Below are positions 1 through 7,485 of a DNA stretch of 42,284 nucleotides, piece after piece (position 1 is the first letter of the stretch; each line of letters starts with the position of its first letter). Origin of the DNA: Staphylococcus equorum (lineage in GTDB: Bacteria; Bacillota; Bacilli; Staphylococcales; Staphylococcaceae); assembly GCF_029531845.1 (NCBI RefSeq), contig NZ_JAMBPV010000016.1:1-42284 (forward strand), read 5' to 3'. The translations under genes and the position numbers were made by a program. A model generated the notes under the pieces. It worked only from the letters and a program-made list of their open reading frames with translations, was not told where the DNA came from and searched no databases.

Positions 1-700
1 GACATTTTATATTGTAAACGTAGGTGGCGGTTATTTAGATGGTGACCGCTATAACATGAACTTTAATATAGACACTAATGCGAAAGTGATATTAACTTCG
101 CAAGGTGCAACGAAGATTTATAAGACGTTAAATGATCATGTGGAACAATATCAAAATTTCAATATTAAAGATAACGCTTATGCAGAATATGTAGGCGATC
201 CAATTATCGCTTTTGAAAATGCCAAATTCTACCAACATAATACGTTTAACTTGAGTTCAACAGCAGCTTTATTTTATACAGATATTTTAACACCAGGGTA
301 TTCTAAAGAAGGTAAAGCCTTTAGCTACACTTATATGCATTTATTAAATGAAATTCATGTAGACGATAATCTCGTTGTATTTGATAATATGTTACTTGAT
401 CCAACTAAAAATAAAGTTGATGATATCGGTTATATGGAGCATTATAGTCACTTGGGTTCTTGTTATTTTATCCACCCAAATGTTAACCAAAAATTCATAG
501 ATAACGTATTCGATCAAATTAAACACTTGCAACAAGCATATGATTGTCGCTTTGGTATTACACACTTACCAACACATGGTTTTAGCATTCGTATTTTATC
601 TAACAAAACGCAAGTAATCGAAAAGATTTTAACGACATTACAAACTTATGTTGTTAAAGAAATATTCGATCGTGACGTTGACTTTTTAAGAAAATATTAG
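1..700 (+). CDS. ureD: Urease accessory protein UreD, 3' part (5' end outside window)
   Basis: UreD helps deliver nickel to the urease apoenzyme together with UreF and UreG. The reading frame is already open at base 2 and runs to the stop at 698-700, about 232 residues. The first visible residues include [11 protein letters not shown], the conserved near-N-terminal UreD signature, so only a few dozen residues are missing upstream; the ATG at 56 is internal and not the true start. In staphylococci ureD is the last gene of ureABCEFGD. Here the beginning of that operon (ureA, ureB, ureC start) lies at the other end of the window in the same orientation, which suggests a circular molecule opened inside the operon. 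Identification rests on the signature and on the matching genes at the right end. Confidence 0.88.
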   Translation, partial: TFYIVNVGGGYLDGDRYNMNFNIDTNAKVILTSQGATKIYKTLNDHVEQYQNFNIKDNAYAEYVGDPIIAFENAKFYQHNTFNLSSTAALFYTDILTPGYSKEGKAFSYTYMHLLNEIHVDDNLVVFDNMLLDPTKNKVDDIGYMEHYSHLGSCYFIHPNVNQKFIDNVFDQIKHLQQAYDCRFGITHLPTHGFSIRILSNKTQVIEKILTTLQTYVVKEIFDRDVDFLRKY

Positions 701-823
701 ACAAATTGAGACGGCCAAAGAGCATACAAATTATCTTTGAAACATTTTTTGGTGCATGATATCGGTTTGTGTATACCAACAAATTTTTTATTATTGTTTG
801 ATTATTATAAAAAAGAACTGCTT

Positions 824-886
824 AGCCGAATGTAATAAAAATGAAATTTAAGAAACTGAGACACCTAAAGATTTAGGTGTCTTTGC
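824..886 (+). repeat. Dispersed terminator-type repeat, copy 1
   Basis: A divergent member of the five-copy family described at 38626. It has an A-rich leader with TTTAAGAAACTGAG and then a perfect hairpin at 860-881 (GACACCTAAA, loop, TTTAGGTGTC) followed by T residues. It sits about 160 bases after ureD and probably ends the urease transcript. Confidence 0.6.
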
Positions 887-912
887 TATTCTAATAATAA
901 GGAGAAAAATTT

Positions 913-1125
913 ATGAAAGTAAAAAACCAACAACCCTATATCTTAGATAATGAGCTAGGCTCAAGAGAAGAAGTTGAAGTAGACGAGCAAAGAATTAAAG
1001 AATTAGAAGAATATGATGAGCAAGAAGATAAAAATCCTAATAACAAAATTGTTATTTTTACAACTATACTGATATTTGCATTAACAATAATTTTATCTAT
1101 TATTATATGGGCGAATAAAAAATAG
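913..1125 (+). CDS. Small single-pass membrane protein, unknown function
   Basis: A 70-residue protein with a good ribosome site (AAGGAGA, about 8 bases before the ATG). Residues 1-45 are strongly charged and acidic (many E, D, K), and residues 46-66 form one hydrophobic membrane segment followed by the short basic tail NKK. It therefore looks like a C-terminally anchored protein with an N-terminal cytosolic acidic domain. It stands alone between two terminator-like hairpins (860-881 and about 1188-1216), so it is probably transcribed by itself. I do not recognise a family, and nothing nearby indicates a role. Confidence 0.6.
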   Translation: MKVKNQQPYILDNELGSREEVEVDEQRIKELEEYDEQEDKNPNNKIVIFTTILIFALTIILSIIIWANKK

Positions 1126-1153
1126 ATAAAATCTTTAAAGTTAAAAACGATCG

Positions 1154-1219
1154 TTATTAAGACTGAATTTTATTTTGAAACGAGTAAGAGGCCCCTTATT
1201 GAAATAAGGAGTCTCTTTT
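1154..1219 (+). repeat. Dispersed terminator-type repeat, copy 2
   Basis: Starts TTATTAAGAC, followed by TTTTATTTTGAAACGA, the leader shared with the copy at 38626, and then an imperfect hairpin built on CCCTTATT and AATAAGG with a T-rich end. It lies directly downstream of the 70-residue membrane protein gene. Confidence 0.6.
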
Positions 1220-1280
1220 GATATATTTTCTGCTAACGACCTATTATGTAAAATGAAAGAAGTTTTCTAATATCAAAGGA

Positions 1281-1811
1281 GTGTGTAAAATAAGTAAAAT
1301 AAGGTTGATTAATCCTACAGATGAGTATTTAAATGAAATATGGAACTTTAAAAACGAATTCCACGATATAGAAAACGGAATTGAAGGAACTTCCAGATTA
1401 GCCGTTATGGTATCTCCTGAAGATTGGTTAATACATTTGAAAAATAATGTGAATTTAAGGAAAAAAGAGGAGAAAATAAGAGCTATACAATATATAGCAA
1501 TAAACCAACAAAATAAAATTGTAGGTATGCTTAATATCAGATTAGATTTAAATAACTATCTATTTAATTACGGTGGACATATTGGTTATTCTGTTAGACC
1601 TAGTGAAAGAAAAAAGGGATATGGTTATGAAATATTAAAAGAAGCCATCACGCATTCAAAAGAACTAGGGGTTAAAAATTTATTATTAGTATGTAATGAC
1701 GATAATATACCCTCTATAAAAGTAATTGAAAAGAACAATGGTGTTTTAGAAAATAAGGTCTTCGATAAAGATGATAATGTTTATGTAAGACGATATTTTA
1801 TAAACCGATAA
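1281..1811 (+). CDS. GNAT-family N-acetyltransferase (unusual start)
   Basis: Acetyl-CoA-dependent N-acyltransferase of unknown substrate, about 173-176 residues. The GNAT core is visible in the middle: a beta strand IVGMLNIRLDL, then IGYSVRPSERKKGYGYEIL, which is the R/Q-x-x-G-x-G/A acetyl-CoA pyrophosphate loop (RKKGYG), and a late strand KNLLLVCND followed by IPSIKVIEKNNG. The start is odd. The ribosome site AAAGGAG at 1275-1281 overlaps the GTG at 1281, while at the ideal spacing there is an ATA codon (1290-1292) where a homologue would be expected to have ATG. Either ATA is used as a rare start or the start codon has been lost. A terminator follows at about 1841-1873. Confidence 0.75.
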   Translation: MCKISKIRLINPTDEYLNEIWNFKNEFHDIENGIEGTSRLAVMVSPEDWLIHLKNNVNLRKKEEKIRAIQYIAINQQNKIVGMLNIRLDLNNYLFNYGGHIGYSVRPSERKKGYGYEILKEAITHSKELGVKNLLLVCNDDNIPSIKVIEKNNGVLENKVFDKDDNVYVRRYFINR

Positions 1812-1840
1812 CATTTTATAAAACGTTCGTTTTTGACACA

Positions 1841-1873
1841 AAACCTCTTAATATAAAATTGAGAGGTTTTTCT
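1841..1873 (+). terminator. Rho-independent terminator after GNAT gene
   Basis: Inverted repeat AAACCTCT / AGAGGTTT, extended by AAT/ATT, followed by a T run. Confidence 0.7.
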
Positions 1874-2027
1874 TACATATTTTAGTTTCTAAACCTGTGT
1901 TATAATCAATGTATCACAAATATCAAAAAACATGAGTTTTTAGACGATGACAGACGTGTTTATTTGCATCGAGAATTAGATTTCATTAATAAGTACCCAT
2001 AAAACGATTAAAAGAGGTGGTATTCAA
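1874..2027 (+). promoter_or_regulatory. Resolvase upstream region (promoter, probable res site, short ORF remnant)
   Basis: A TATAAT box at 1901-1906 has no good -35 partner. Bases about 1910-2002 read through in one frame, ending in a short peptide with DDDRRVYLHRELDFINKYP before a stop at 2000-2002; I could not find a start and treat it as a gene remnant. Serine resolvases of this type usually bind a res site just upstream of their gene, so the crossover site is expected here, but I could not pick out the dimer-binding repeats by eye. Confidence 0.4.
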
Positions 2028-2579
2028 ATGGCTAAAATTGGTTATGCCCGTGTATCAACACAAGATCAAAGTCTTGATGGACAGATTGATACACTTGAGG
2101 AATATGGTTGTGAACGTATCTTTAGCGAGAAAGCGAGTGGTCGTAAAACCAAAAGAACGGAACTTGATAAGTGTTTAGATTATTTACGTGAAGGAGATAT
2201 CCTAGTTATCTATAAACTAGATCGTCTTGGACGTACAACAAAACAGTTAATTGAACTATCGCAATGGTTGGATGAAAACGGCATTGATTTACATATTATT
2301 GATATGAATGTATCAACCAAAGATGCGATGGGCAAAATGTTCTTTACAATGATGAGTGCATTCTCTGAACTTGAAGCTAACTTATTAAGTGAACGAACGA
2401 AAAAAGGGTTAGAAGCAGCACGAGCAAGAGGCCGAAAAGGTGGTCGTCCTTCATTACCTGACCATAAGAAAAGAGAGATTAAATTCTTATACGATGAACA
2501 AAAACTTACTGGTGAAGAAATTGCGAAACAAACAGGAGTAAGTCGTTCTACAGTTTATCGTATTAAGAAAAAAGACTAA
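2028..2579 (+). CDS. Serine recombinase (Tn552 Bin / Sin-type resolvase)
   Basis: Small serine recombinase, 183 residues, the usual length for resolvase/invertases. The catalytic serine is Ser10 in GYARVSTQDQ. The conserved DRLGRTTKQL helix and the SAFSELEANLLSERTKKG region (E helix) follow. The C-terminal helix-turn-helix is about residues 145-180, ending LTGEEIAKQTGVSRSTVYRI. Ribosome site AGAGGTGG precedes the ATG. On staphylococcal plasmids these enzymes resolve multimers into monomers and so aid stable inheritance; some also move small cargo. No transposase accompanies it, so multimer resolution is more likely. A second, broken copy of its last 26 codons lies at 10859-10939. Confidence 0.9.
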   Translation: MAKIGYARVSTQDQSLDGQIDTLEEYGCERIFSEKASGRKTKRTELDKCLDYLREGDILVIYKLDRLGRTTKQLIELSQWLDENGIDLHIIDMNVSTKDAMGKMFFTMMSAFSELEANLLSERTKKGLEAARARGRKGGRPSLPDHKKREIKFLYDEQKLTGEEIAKQTGVSRSTVYRIKKKD

Positions 2580-2713
2580 AAACAGACAGATAAAATGAAT
2601 TTTAAATAATGAAAAAGTGCCTCAATCAATGGCAGTAGATTGAGGCAAGTAGATTGGTTATAAGAAAGTAAAAATTAATTTACTTATTTTTAAAGTAGCA
2701 ATTAATGGTTTTA

Positions 2714-3133
2714 TTATTCAGTTACAACTTTTAAATTTACATCTATGTTATTTCGCGTAGCTTTTGAATAAGGACAAAAATCATGTGCGTCTTTTAAATA
2801 TTTTTCTGCTTCTTCTTGAGATATATTACTTACTTTGGCATTGATATCTACTTCTAGTTTTGGACTTTCAGCATCTGGATCATCGACTAATCTTACAGTT
2901 AATGTTACTTCAGGATTAGCATTTTTAACTTTATTTTGTTTTAAAATTAAGTCGAATGCGCCATTAAAACAAGAAGCATAACCTGCTGCAAATAATTGTT
3001 CAGGGTTAGTACCATTATCAGAGCTTGTTTTGTCTGGTGGTACTATTGCTACATTTATCACATTATCATCTGTTTTCACATGACCGTTTCTTCCACCTTT
3101 ATTGGTAGCACTTGTTTCATATTGGACTGTCAT
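2714..3133 (-). CDS. ohr: Organic hydroperoxide resistance protein (Ohr/OsmC family)
   Basis: Cysteine thiol peroxidase that reduces organic hydroperoxides in the cytosol; 139 residues, the normal length. The two redox cysteines are visible: Cys55 in [13 protein letters not shown] and Cys120 in [11 protein letters not shown]. The pattern [17 protein letters not shown] is typical of the Ohr subgroup. RBS AAAGGAG lies in front of the ATG. It is the last gene of the minus-strand run gntR-rpiA-ohr, starting 13 bases after rpiA ends. Its place in a sugar-acid cluster has no obvious metabolic meaning and may be accidental. No OhrR-type regulator is next to it. Confidence 0.88.
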   Translation of the reverse strand: MTVQYETSATNKGGRNGHVKTDDNVINVAIVPPDKTSSDNGTNPEQLFAAGYASCFNGAFDLILKQNKVKNANPEVTLTVRLVDDPDAESPKLEVDINAKVSNISQEEAEKYLKDAHDFCPYSKATRNNIDVNLKVVTE

Positions 3134-3146
3134 AGTTCATTCTCCT

Positions 3147-3827
3147 TTATATTGTATTATCAAGAGTCTTTACACTGTGTTCATCTCCGATTAAAACTTT
3201 ATCCGTCATGTTAATAAATAATCCTGAGTCTACAATACCTACGATAGAATTCAAGGCCTTTTCCAGGGATTTTGGATCATCTATAAAACCAAAGTCACAA
3301 TCAAGAATATAGTTTTCGTTATCTGTAGTATATGGTTGGTTATGCAATTCTCGTAGTGTAGACACACCACCTAAAGACTCAATCTTTTGAGCTGTAACTT
3401 CCCAACCAAATGGTATAATTTCTACCGGTAATAGAAATGCTCCTAATTGTTCTACAAGTTTAGTTTTATCTATTACAACAACAAATGATTTAGCAGAATC
3501 AGCGATTATTTTTTCACGTAGTAGTGCGCCACCACCCCCTTTAATTAAATTAAAGTTAGCATCTACTTCATCAGCTCCATCAATAGCTAAATCTAATTTT
3601 CTAACTTCTTTAAAGGATGTGAGGGGAATGTCCAATTGTTTTGCTAATTTAGCTGTGTTTTCCGATGTTGGTATGCCAGAAATGTTTAGACCTTTTTTAA
3701 CTTGATTGCCTAAATACTCTAAAACGTACTGCATCGTTGAACCAGTGCCTAAGCCTATTGTCATTCCGTCATTAATCTGTGTGACAGCTTCTTTTGCAAC
3801 TAATTTTTTTAATTCATCATTGTTCAA
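3147..3827 (-). CDS. rpiA: Ribose-5-phosphate isomerase A
   Basis: Interconverts ribose-5-phosphate and ribulose-5-phosphate in the pentose phosphate pathway. The 226-residue protein has the RpiA landmarks in order: phosphate loop GLGTGSTMQY (about 26-35), DGADEVD (about 84-90), KGGGGALLREKI, and the C-terminal region GIVDSGLFI. RBS GGGAGATGAG precedes the ATG. It lies 33 bases after the GntR gene and before ohr, in a cluster with a two-subunit transketolase. Being plasmid-borne, it is presumably an extra copy dedicated to the cluster, perhaps supplying ribose-5-phosphate as transketolase acceptor (inference). Confidence 0.92.
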   Translation of the reverse strand: MNNDELKKLVAKEAVTQINDGMTIGLGTGSTMQYVLEYLGNQVKKGLNISGIPTSENTAKLAKQLDIPLTSFKEVRKLDLAIDGADEVDANFNLIKGGGGALLREKIIADSAKSFVVVIDKTKLVEQLGAFLLPVEIIPFGWEVTAQKIESLGGVSTLRELHNQPYTTDNENYILDCDFGFIDDPKSLEKALNSIVGIVDSGLFINMTDKVLIGDEHSVKTLDNTI

Positions 3828-3860
3828 TTACTCATCTCCCGTTTATAGAACAAGAATAAT

Positions 3861-4571
3861 TTATTTCTTCCAATATCTTTCAAACAAATTATTCATATGC
3901 AATGTCATCAGTTCAGATGCTTTCACGTCATCATGTAATTCAATAGCTTGAATAATTTTCTTGTGTTCCTCAAAGTTTACTTGTCTATAATCTGAACGTG
4001 TAACAGTTCTATCTCTTAAAAATTTCCACATTTTTTGATGTCCCATAGAGTCACTAATGTCTTGAATAAACTTAATTAGCAAATCATTTTTAGTAGCTTT
4101 AGCGATTGTTTGGTGAAATTCATCGTCTGTTATAGGGTTATAGATACCATCGTTTGTTTCCTTTTCCATTTTCGAGATTATATTATTTAATTTTTCTATA
4201 ACTTCATTTGTTGCTCTTTGTGCAGCATATTTAGCGATGATAGGTTCAATTTCCATTCTTGATTCAATTATTTCTTCTGGTGAAACACTATTTAAAACAT
4301 TAGATGAATCATTGTCTTTAGTCGTATTTATAGTATTTTTAACATAAGCGCCTTCGCCTTGTTTTGATAATACAAAACCATTTAATTCTAATGCGCTTAT
4401 TGCTTGTCTAACAGGGGCTCTACTTACGCCAAATTGATCGCATAAAAGTTTTTCTGAAGGTAGTTTATCACCAACTTGGAATGTACCTATTTCTATTTCA
4501 TGAAGAATTTGCTCGTAAATTTGAATATATAATTTGTTACTAGAGACACGATTGAAAGGCATAAATAACAC
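3861..4571 (-). CDS. GntR-family regulator, FadR subfamily (FCD domain)
   Basis: 236-residue transcription factor. Residues about 10-76 are the winged helix (LYIQIYEQILHEIEIGTFQVG, then KLPSEKLLCDQFGVSRAPVRQAISALELNG with the recognition helix). Residues about 95-225 form the helical FCD ligand domain, with the metal/ligand pattern seen in SRMEIEP, DDEFHQTIA and EEHKKIIQAIELHD. FadR-type GntR proteins usually repress sugar-acid genes and are released by an acid ligand, which fits the neighbouring GntP permease and dehydrogenase. The gene is read in the same direction as the SDR/transketolase operon and is followed by rpiA. A palindromic operator candidate lies just upstream (4605-4635). Confidence 0.88.
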   Translation of the reverse strand: MLFMPFNRVSSNKLYIQIYEQILHEIEIGTFQVGDKLPSEKLLCDQFGVSRAPVRQAISALELNGFVLSKQGEGAYVKNTINTTKDNDSSNVLNSVSPEEIIESRMEIEPIIAKYAAQRATNEVIEKLNNIISKMEKETNDGIYNPITDDEFHQTIAKATKNDLLIKFIQDISDSMGHQKMWKFLRDRTVTRSDYRQVNFEEHKKIIQAIELHDDVKASELMTLHMNNLFERYWKK

Positions 4572-4604
4572 TTCTTTCTATGTTTATTGTAATCTTATAT
4601 TACC

Positions 4605-4635
4605 ATGTATGTTAGTTAATAACATAACATGTATG
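4605..4635. promoter_or_regulatory. Candidate GntR operator upstream of gntR
   Basis: Perfect inverted repeat TATGTTA - 5 bases - TAACATA at 4608-4626, overlapped by two direct ATGTATG copies at 4605-4611 and 4629-4635. It lies 34-64 bases before the gntR start and in front of the gene's likely promoter, as expected for autoregulation. Assignment to GntR is inference. Confidence 0.5.
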
Positions 4636-4663
4636 TCTTTAAGTAACATAGAAAGTAATAATG

Positions 4664-5422
4664 TTAGTCCATGTGTGAACCTCCATTAATATCGATATCT
4701 TCACCTGTAATATAAGATGCTTCAGATGATGATAAAAATGCTATCGTTGTGGCAATTTCTTTCGTTTCAGCTGGGCGACCACTCGGAATTGTGTCAATTA
4801 CTTTTTGTGCTTCATCTTCAGGCAACGATTTCCATATATCAGTATTAACCAATCCAGGAGCAACACAATTTACAGTAATCCCATTACTAGCAACTTCACG
4901 TGCTAAATTTTTAGAGAACCCGAGTACTGCAGCTTTAGAAGCTGAATAATGAGCACCGCCAAATACGCCACCACCGCGTTTTCCAGAAACAGAGGAAAGA
5001 CTAACAATGCGACCGTAATTTTGCTTTTTCATTGGTTTCAAAGCAGCTTGTGTTGTTAAGAATAAACCAAACATGTTTACAGTGAATATTCTTTGCATGT
5101 CAGTTAAAGTCATATCTTCTACGGTCACTTTTTGAGAGATACCTGCATTATTGATTAAAATATCAATTGTTCCGTAATGATCAATTACTTTTTCAATCAT
5201 GTTATCTACAGAAACTTTATTAGTTACATCCAGCTCCACGCCAATTGCTGTACCACCCAAATCATCAATTTCTTTTACTACAGCGTCTACACCTTCTTTA
5301 TTTAAATCTGCTATAACTAAATTTGCTCCTTGTTCTGCAAAAGTTAGAGCGATTTCTCTTCCAATCCCTTTTGGTGACCCACTTCCTGTGATAATTGCTA
5401 CTTGATTGTCTAATCTAAACAT
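4664..5422 (-). CDS. Short-chain dehydrogenase (sugar-acid oxidoreductase candidate)
   Basis: Classical SDR of 252 residues, NAD(P)-dependent. The Rossmann motif is GSGSPKGIGR (about 13-22), then NNAG (about 91-94), the catalytic Ser in SLSSVSGKRGG, and YSASK (Tyr/Lys about 159-163). The C-terminus DIDINGGSHMD is the usual SDR substrate loop end. It starts 16 bases after the transketolase C subunit gene and is read in the same direction. With a GntP permease and split transketolase as neighbours it most likely oxidises a hydroxyl of an imported aldonate; gluconate 5-dehydrogenase is an SDR of this size, so a 5-keto-aldonate product is a reasonable guess. Family certain, substrate not. Confidence 0.85.
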   Translation of the reverse strand: MFRLDNQVAIITGSGSPKGIGREIALTFAEQGANLVIADLNKEGVDAVVKEIDDLGGTAIGVELDVTNKVSVDNMIEKVIDHYGTIDILINNAGISQKVTVEDMTLTDMQRIFTVNMFGLFLTTQAALKPMKKQNYGRIVSLSSVSGKRGGGVFGGAHYSASKAAVLGFSKNLAREVASNGITVNCVAPGLVNTDIWKSLPEDEAQKVIDTIPSGRPAETKEIATTIAFLSSSEASYITGEDIDINGGSHMD

Positions 5423-5437
5423 TTATATTCATCCTCT

Positions 5438-6385
5438 CTATTTCTGGACCAATGACTTAGCAGTATTTATAATGTTTTCTACTGTTATTCCATTTATTTC
5501 TAGTAATTTTTCATAAGGTGCGGATTGCCCAAATTGATCTTGAACACCAATTTTCCTTACTTTACCAGCACCTTCTTCTGCCACAACATCACTAACAGCA
5601 CTACCTAATCCATTAATAATATTATGATCTTCTACTGTTACAATATTTCCAATATCTATACACTCTAATATAGCTGTTTTATCAATAGGTTTTATAGTAT
5701 GCATATCTAGTAATTTAACCGATATACCTTCTTCTTCTAATTTTTCAGATGCTTCTATTGCCAAACTCAATGTATCTCCATTAGCAATAATTGCGATATC
5801 TTCTCCATCTTTAAGATGTTTTGCTTTTCCTATTTCAAACGTTTCGTCTTCATCATAAATAATTGGGATTGGGCCACGAGTAAATCTTAAATAAACAGGG
5901 CCATATATTTCAGAAGCAGCTTTGATTAATTTTCTTGTGGAATAATAATCAGCGCCCATGATAACTTTCATATTGGGAAATGTACGCAAAACTCCCATAT
6001 CTTCTATAGCTTGATGACTTCCTCCATCTGTAGCTGGTGTTAACCCGCCATGTGAACAAGCTATTTTTACATTAAGGTTGGGATAACATACTTCTTGTCT
6101 TACTTGTTCTGCCATTCTTAATGATCCAAACACTGCATAAGTACTTACAAAGGGTATTTTTCCTGTTGTTGAAAGACCTGCAGCCATGCCAGCAGCATTT
6201 TGTTCAGCAATACCCACATTTATATGTTGTTGGGGTAACTCCTTCATAAATTCCCCTGTTTTACAAGATCCTCCAATATCAGCATCTACAACAACAATAT
6301 TTCCGTTTTCTTTACCTAGCTCCAATATTTCATCGCCAAATGCCTGTCTAGTAGCTTTTCCTTCTTTATTTTTGATTAAGCTCAT
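5438..6385 (-). CDS. Transketolase, C-terminal subunit
   Basis: 315 residues covering the pyrimidine-binding and C-terminal domains of a transketolase that is encoded as two proteins. The catalytic glutamate is Glu61 in INVGIAEQNAAGMAAGLS; the substrate-loop region CSHGGLTPATDGGSHQ and the PVYLRFTRGP strand follow, then the C-terminal domain with IANGDTL. Its start codon overlaps the end of the N-terminal subunit gene (ATGA-type overlap), pointing to translational coupling and a 1:1 complex. Split transketolases are common as pathway-dedicated enzymes (for example in the sulfoquinovose sulfo-transketolase route), distinct from the housekeeping single-chain enzyme. Confidence 0.92.
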   Translation of the reverse strand: MSLIKNKEGKATRQAFGDEILELGKENGNIVVVDADIGGSCKTGEFMKELPQQHINVGIAEQNAAGMAAGLSTTGKIPFVSTYAVFGSLRMAEQVRQEVCYPNLNVKIACSHGGLTPATDGGSHQAIEDMGVLRTFPNMKVIMGADYYSTRKLIKAASEIYGPVYLRFTRGPIPIIYDEDETFEIGKAKHLKDGEDIAIIANGDTLSLAIEASEKLEEEGISVKLLDMHTIKPIDKTAILECIDIGNIVTVEDHNIINGLGSAVSDVVAEEGAGKVRKIGVQDQFGQSAPYEKLLEINGITVENIINTAKSLVQK

Positions 6386-7221
6386 ATTTTAGCACCTGCC
6401 TCTTGTAATTCTTTCATTGCCAAATTGTATTCTTCTTCATTTGGCGCTTTTCCATGCCAACTAACGCTATTTTCCATAAATGACACACCTTGACCTTTTG
6501 TGGTATTACAAACAATACACTTAGGTTTATTATCATTTAAATCTCTAATCTCATTTAAAGTATCAACGACTTCTGTCATGTCGTTGCCATTTATACGTTT
6601 TGTATAAAATCCCCAAGCTTTAAATTTTTCTTCTAAGTCACCGTTTGGCATGATTTCTTCAGTAGTACCATCAATTTGTAATCCATTGTCATCAACAAAG
6701 ACAATTAAATTATCCAATTGATATTTAACTGCAGATTGAGTAGCTTCCCAGATTTGCCCTTCTTGACATTCACCATCACCAAGAACAGCAAAAACTTTAT
6801 ATTTTTTCTTGTCCATTTTACCAGCTAAAGCCATACCTACCGCGCATGATAATCCTTGTCCTAAAGAGCCAGTTGAAATATCAACGCCTGGACATTTTTT
6901 TGAATCTGGGTGCCCTTGAAATGGTGATTTGTATTCACGTAAAGTATAAACAGTTTCATATGGTACAAAACCCAATGTTGCTAAAGCAGAATATTGAATT
7001 GGTGCAACATGTCCTTTTGATAAAACAAAACGATCTCTATCTTCCCATTCAGGATTTTGAGGATCAATATTCATTTCTCCGAAGTATAAAGCACTCACGA
7101 AGTCAGCTGCTGATAATGATCCACCAGGATGACCTGATTGAGCACTATATACCATTTTCAAGACAGTTTTTCTTAACTCATTTGCAGTTTTTTCTAGTTT
7201 GCTCACTTTTAAATTTGCCAT
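6382..7221 (-). CDS. Transketolase, N-terminal (thiamine diphosphate) subunit
   Basis: 279 residues from the start at 7221, chosen because AGAGGTGGAG lies just before that ATG; an upstream ATG at 7230 has no ribosome site. It carries the TPP domain: SGHPGGSLS (about 29-37), SKGHVAP (68-74), GHPD (103-106), STGSLGQGLS (116-125) and the GDGECQEGQIWEA ... DDN metal/TPP motif (148-179). It pairs with the C subunit encoded next, overlapping by 4 bases. It is first in a minus-strand operon (tktN, tktC, SDR, probably gntR, rpiA, ohr) divergent from the GntP permease. TPP would transfer a two-carbon glycolaldehyde unit from a ketose-like donor to an aldose phosphate. Confidence 0.92.
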   Translation of the reverse strand: MANLKVSKLEKTANELRKTVLKMVYSAQSGHPGGSLSAADFVSALYFGEMNIDPQNPEWEDRDRFVLSKGHVAPIQYSALATLGFVPYETVYTLREYKSPFQGHPDSKKCPGVDISTGSLGQGLSCAVGMALAGKMDKKKYKVFAVLGDGECQEGQIWEATQSAVKYQLDNLIVFVDDNGLQIDGTTEEIMPNGDLEEKFKAWGFYTKRINGNDMTEVVDTLNEIRDLNDNKPKCIVCNTTKGQGVSFMENSVSWHGKAPNEEEYNLAMKELQEAGAKI

Positions 7222-7330
7222 GCTCTCCACCTCTTTTAGTGCAATTTTTCAACTTGTCTACTAAGTTACTTACAACACAAGGTTACAATAAACCGTTTTC
7301 ATTGTCTACCTTTACTTTTAAAATTCCTTA

Positions 7331-7444
7331 TTGACAGACATATTTGTCGAGTCTATACTTCTTATATACTTAGTATACAAGAACAGAAGTAAACCATTTT
7401 TTAAGAAGTGGTTTAAAATTTCACTTTAATTGTAAGCGCTATCA
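7331..7444 (+). promoter_or_regulatory. gntP promoter with operator palindrome and cre site
   Basis: TTGACA at 7331-7336 and TATACT at 7354-7359, 17 bases apart. Just downstream lies a perfect 13-base palindrome TATACTTAGTATA (7365-7377), a likely site for the GntR protein of the cluster. At 7431-7444 TGTAAGCGCTATCA matches the CcpA cre consensus TGWNANCGNTNWCA at every fixed position, located about 70 bases after the predicted start of transcription, a roadblock position. Confidence 0.75.
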
Positions 7445-7485
7445 AATTCAACGTGACTTTTTAAAAATAAGGGGGAGGGGAATTT

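Noticed and set aside
2028..2579. Resolvase as part of a complete Tn552/Tn3-type transposon
   Set aside because: No transposase or beta-lactamase genes and no terminal inverted repeats are nearby, so a plasmid multimer-resolution role is preferred.
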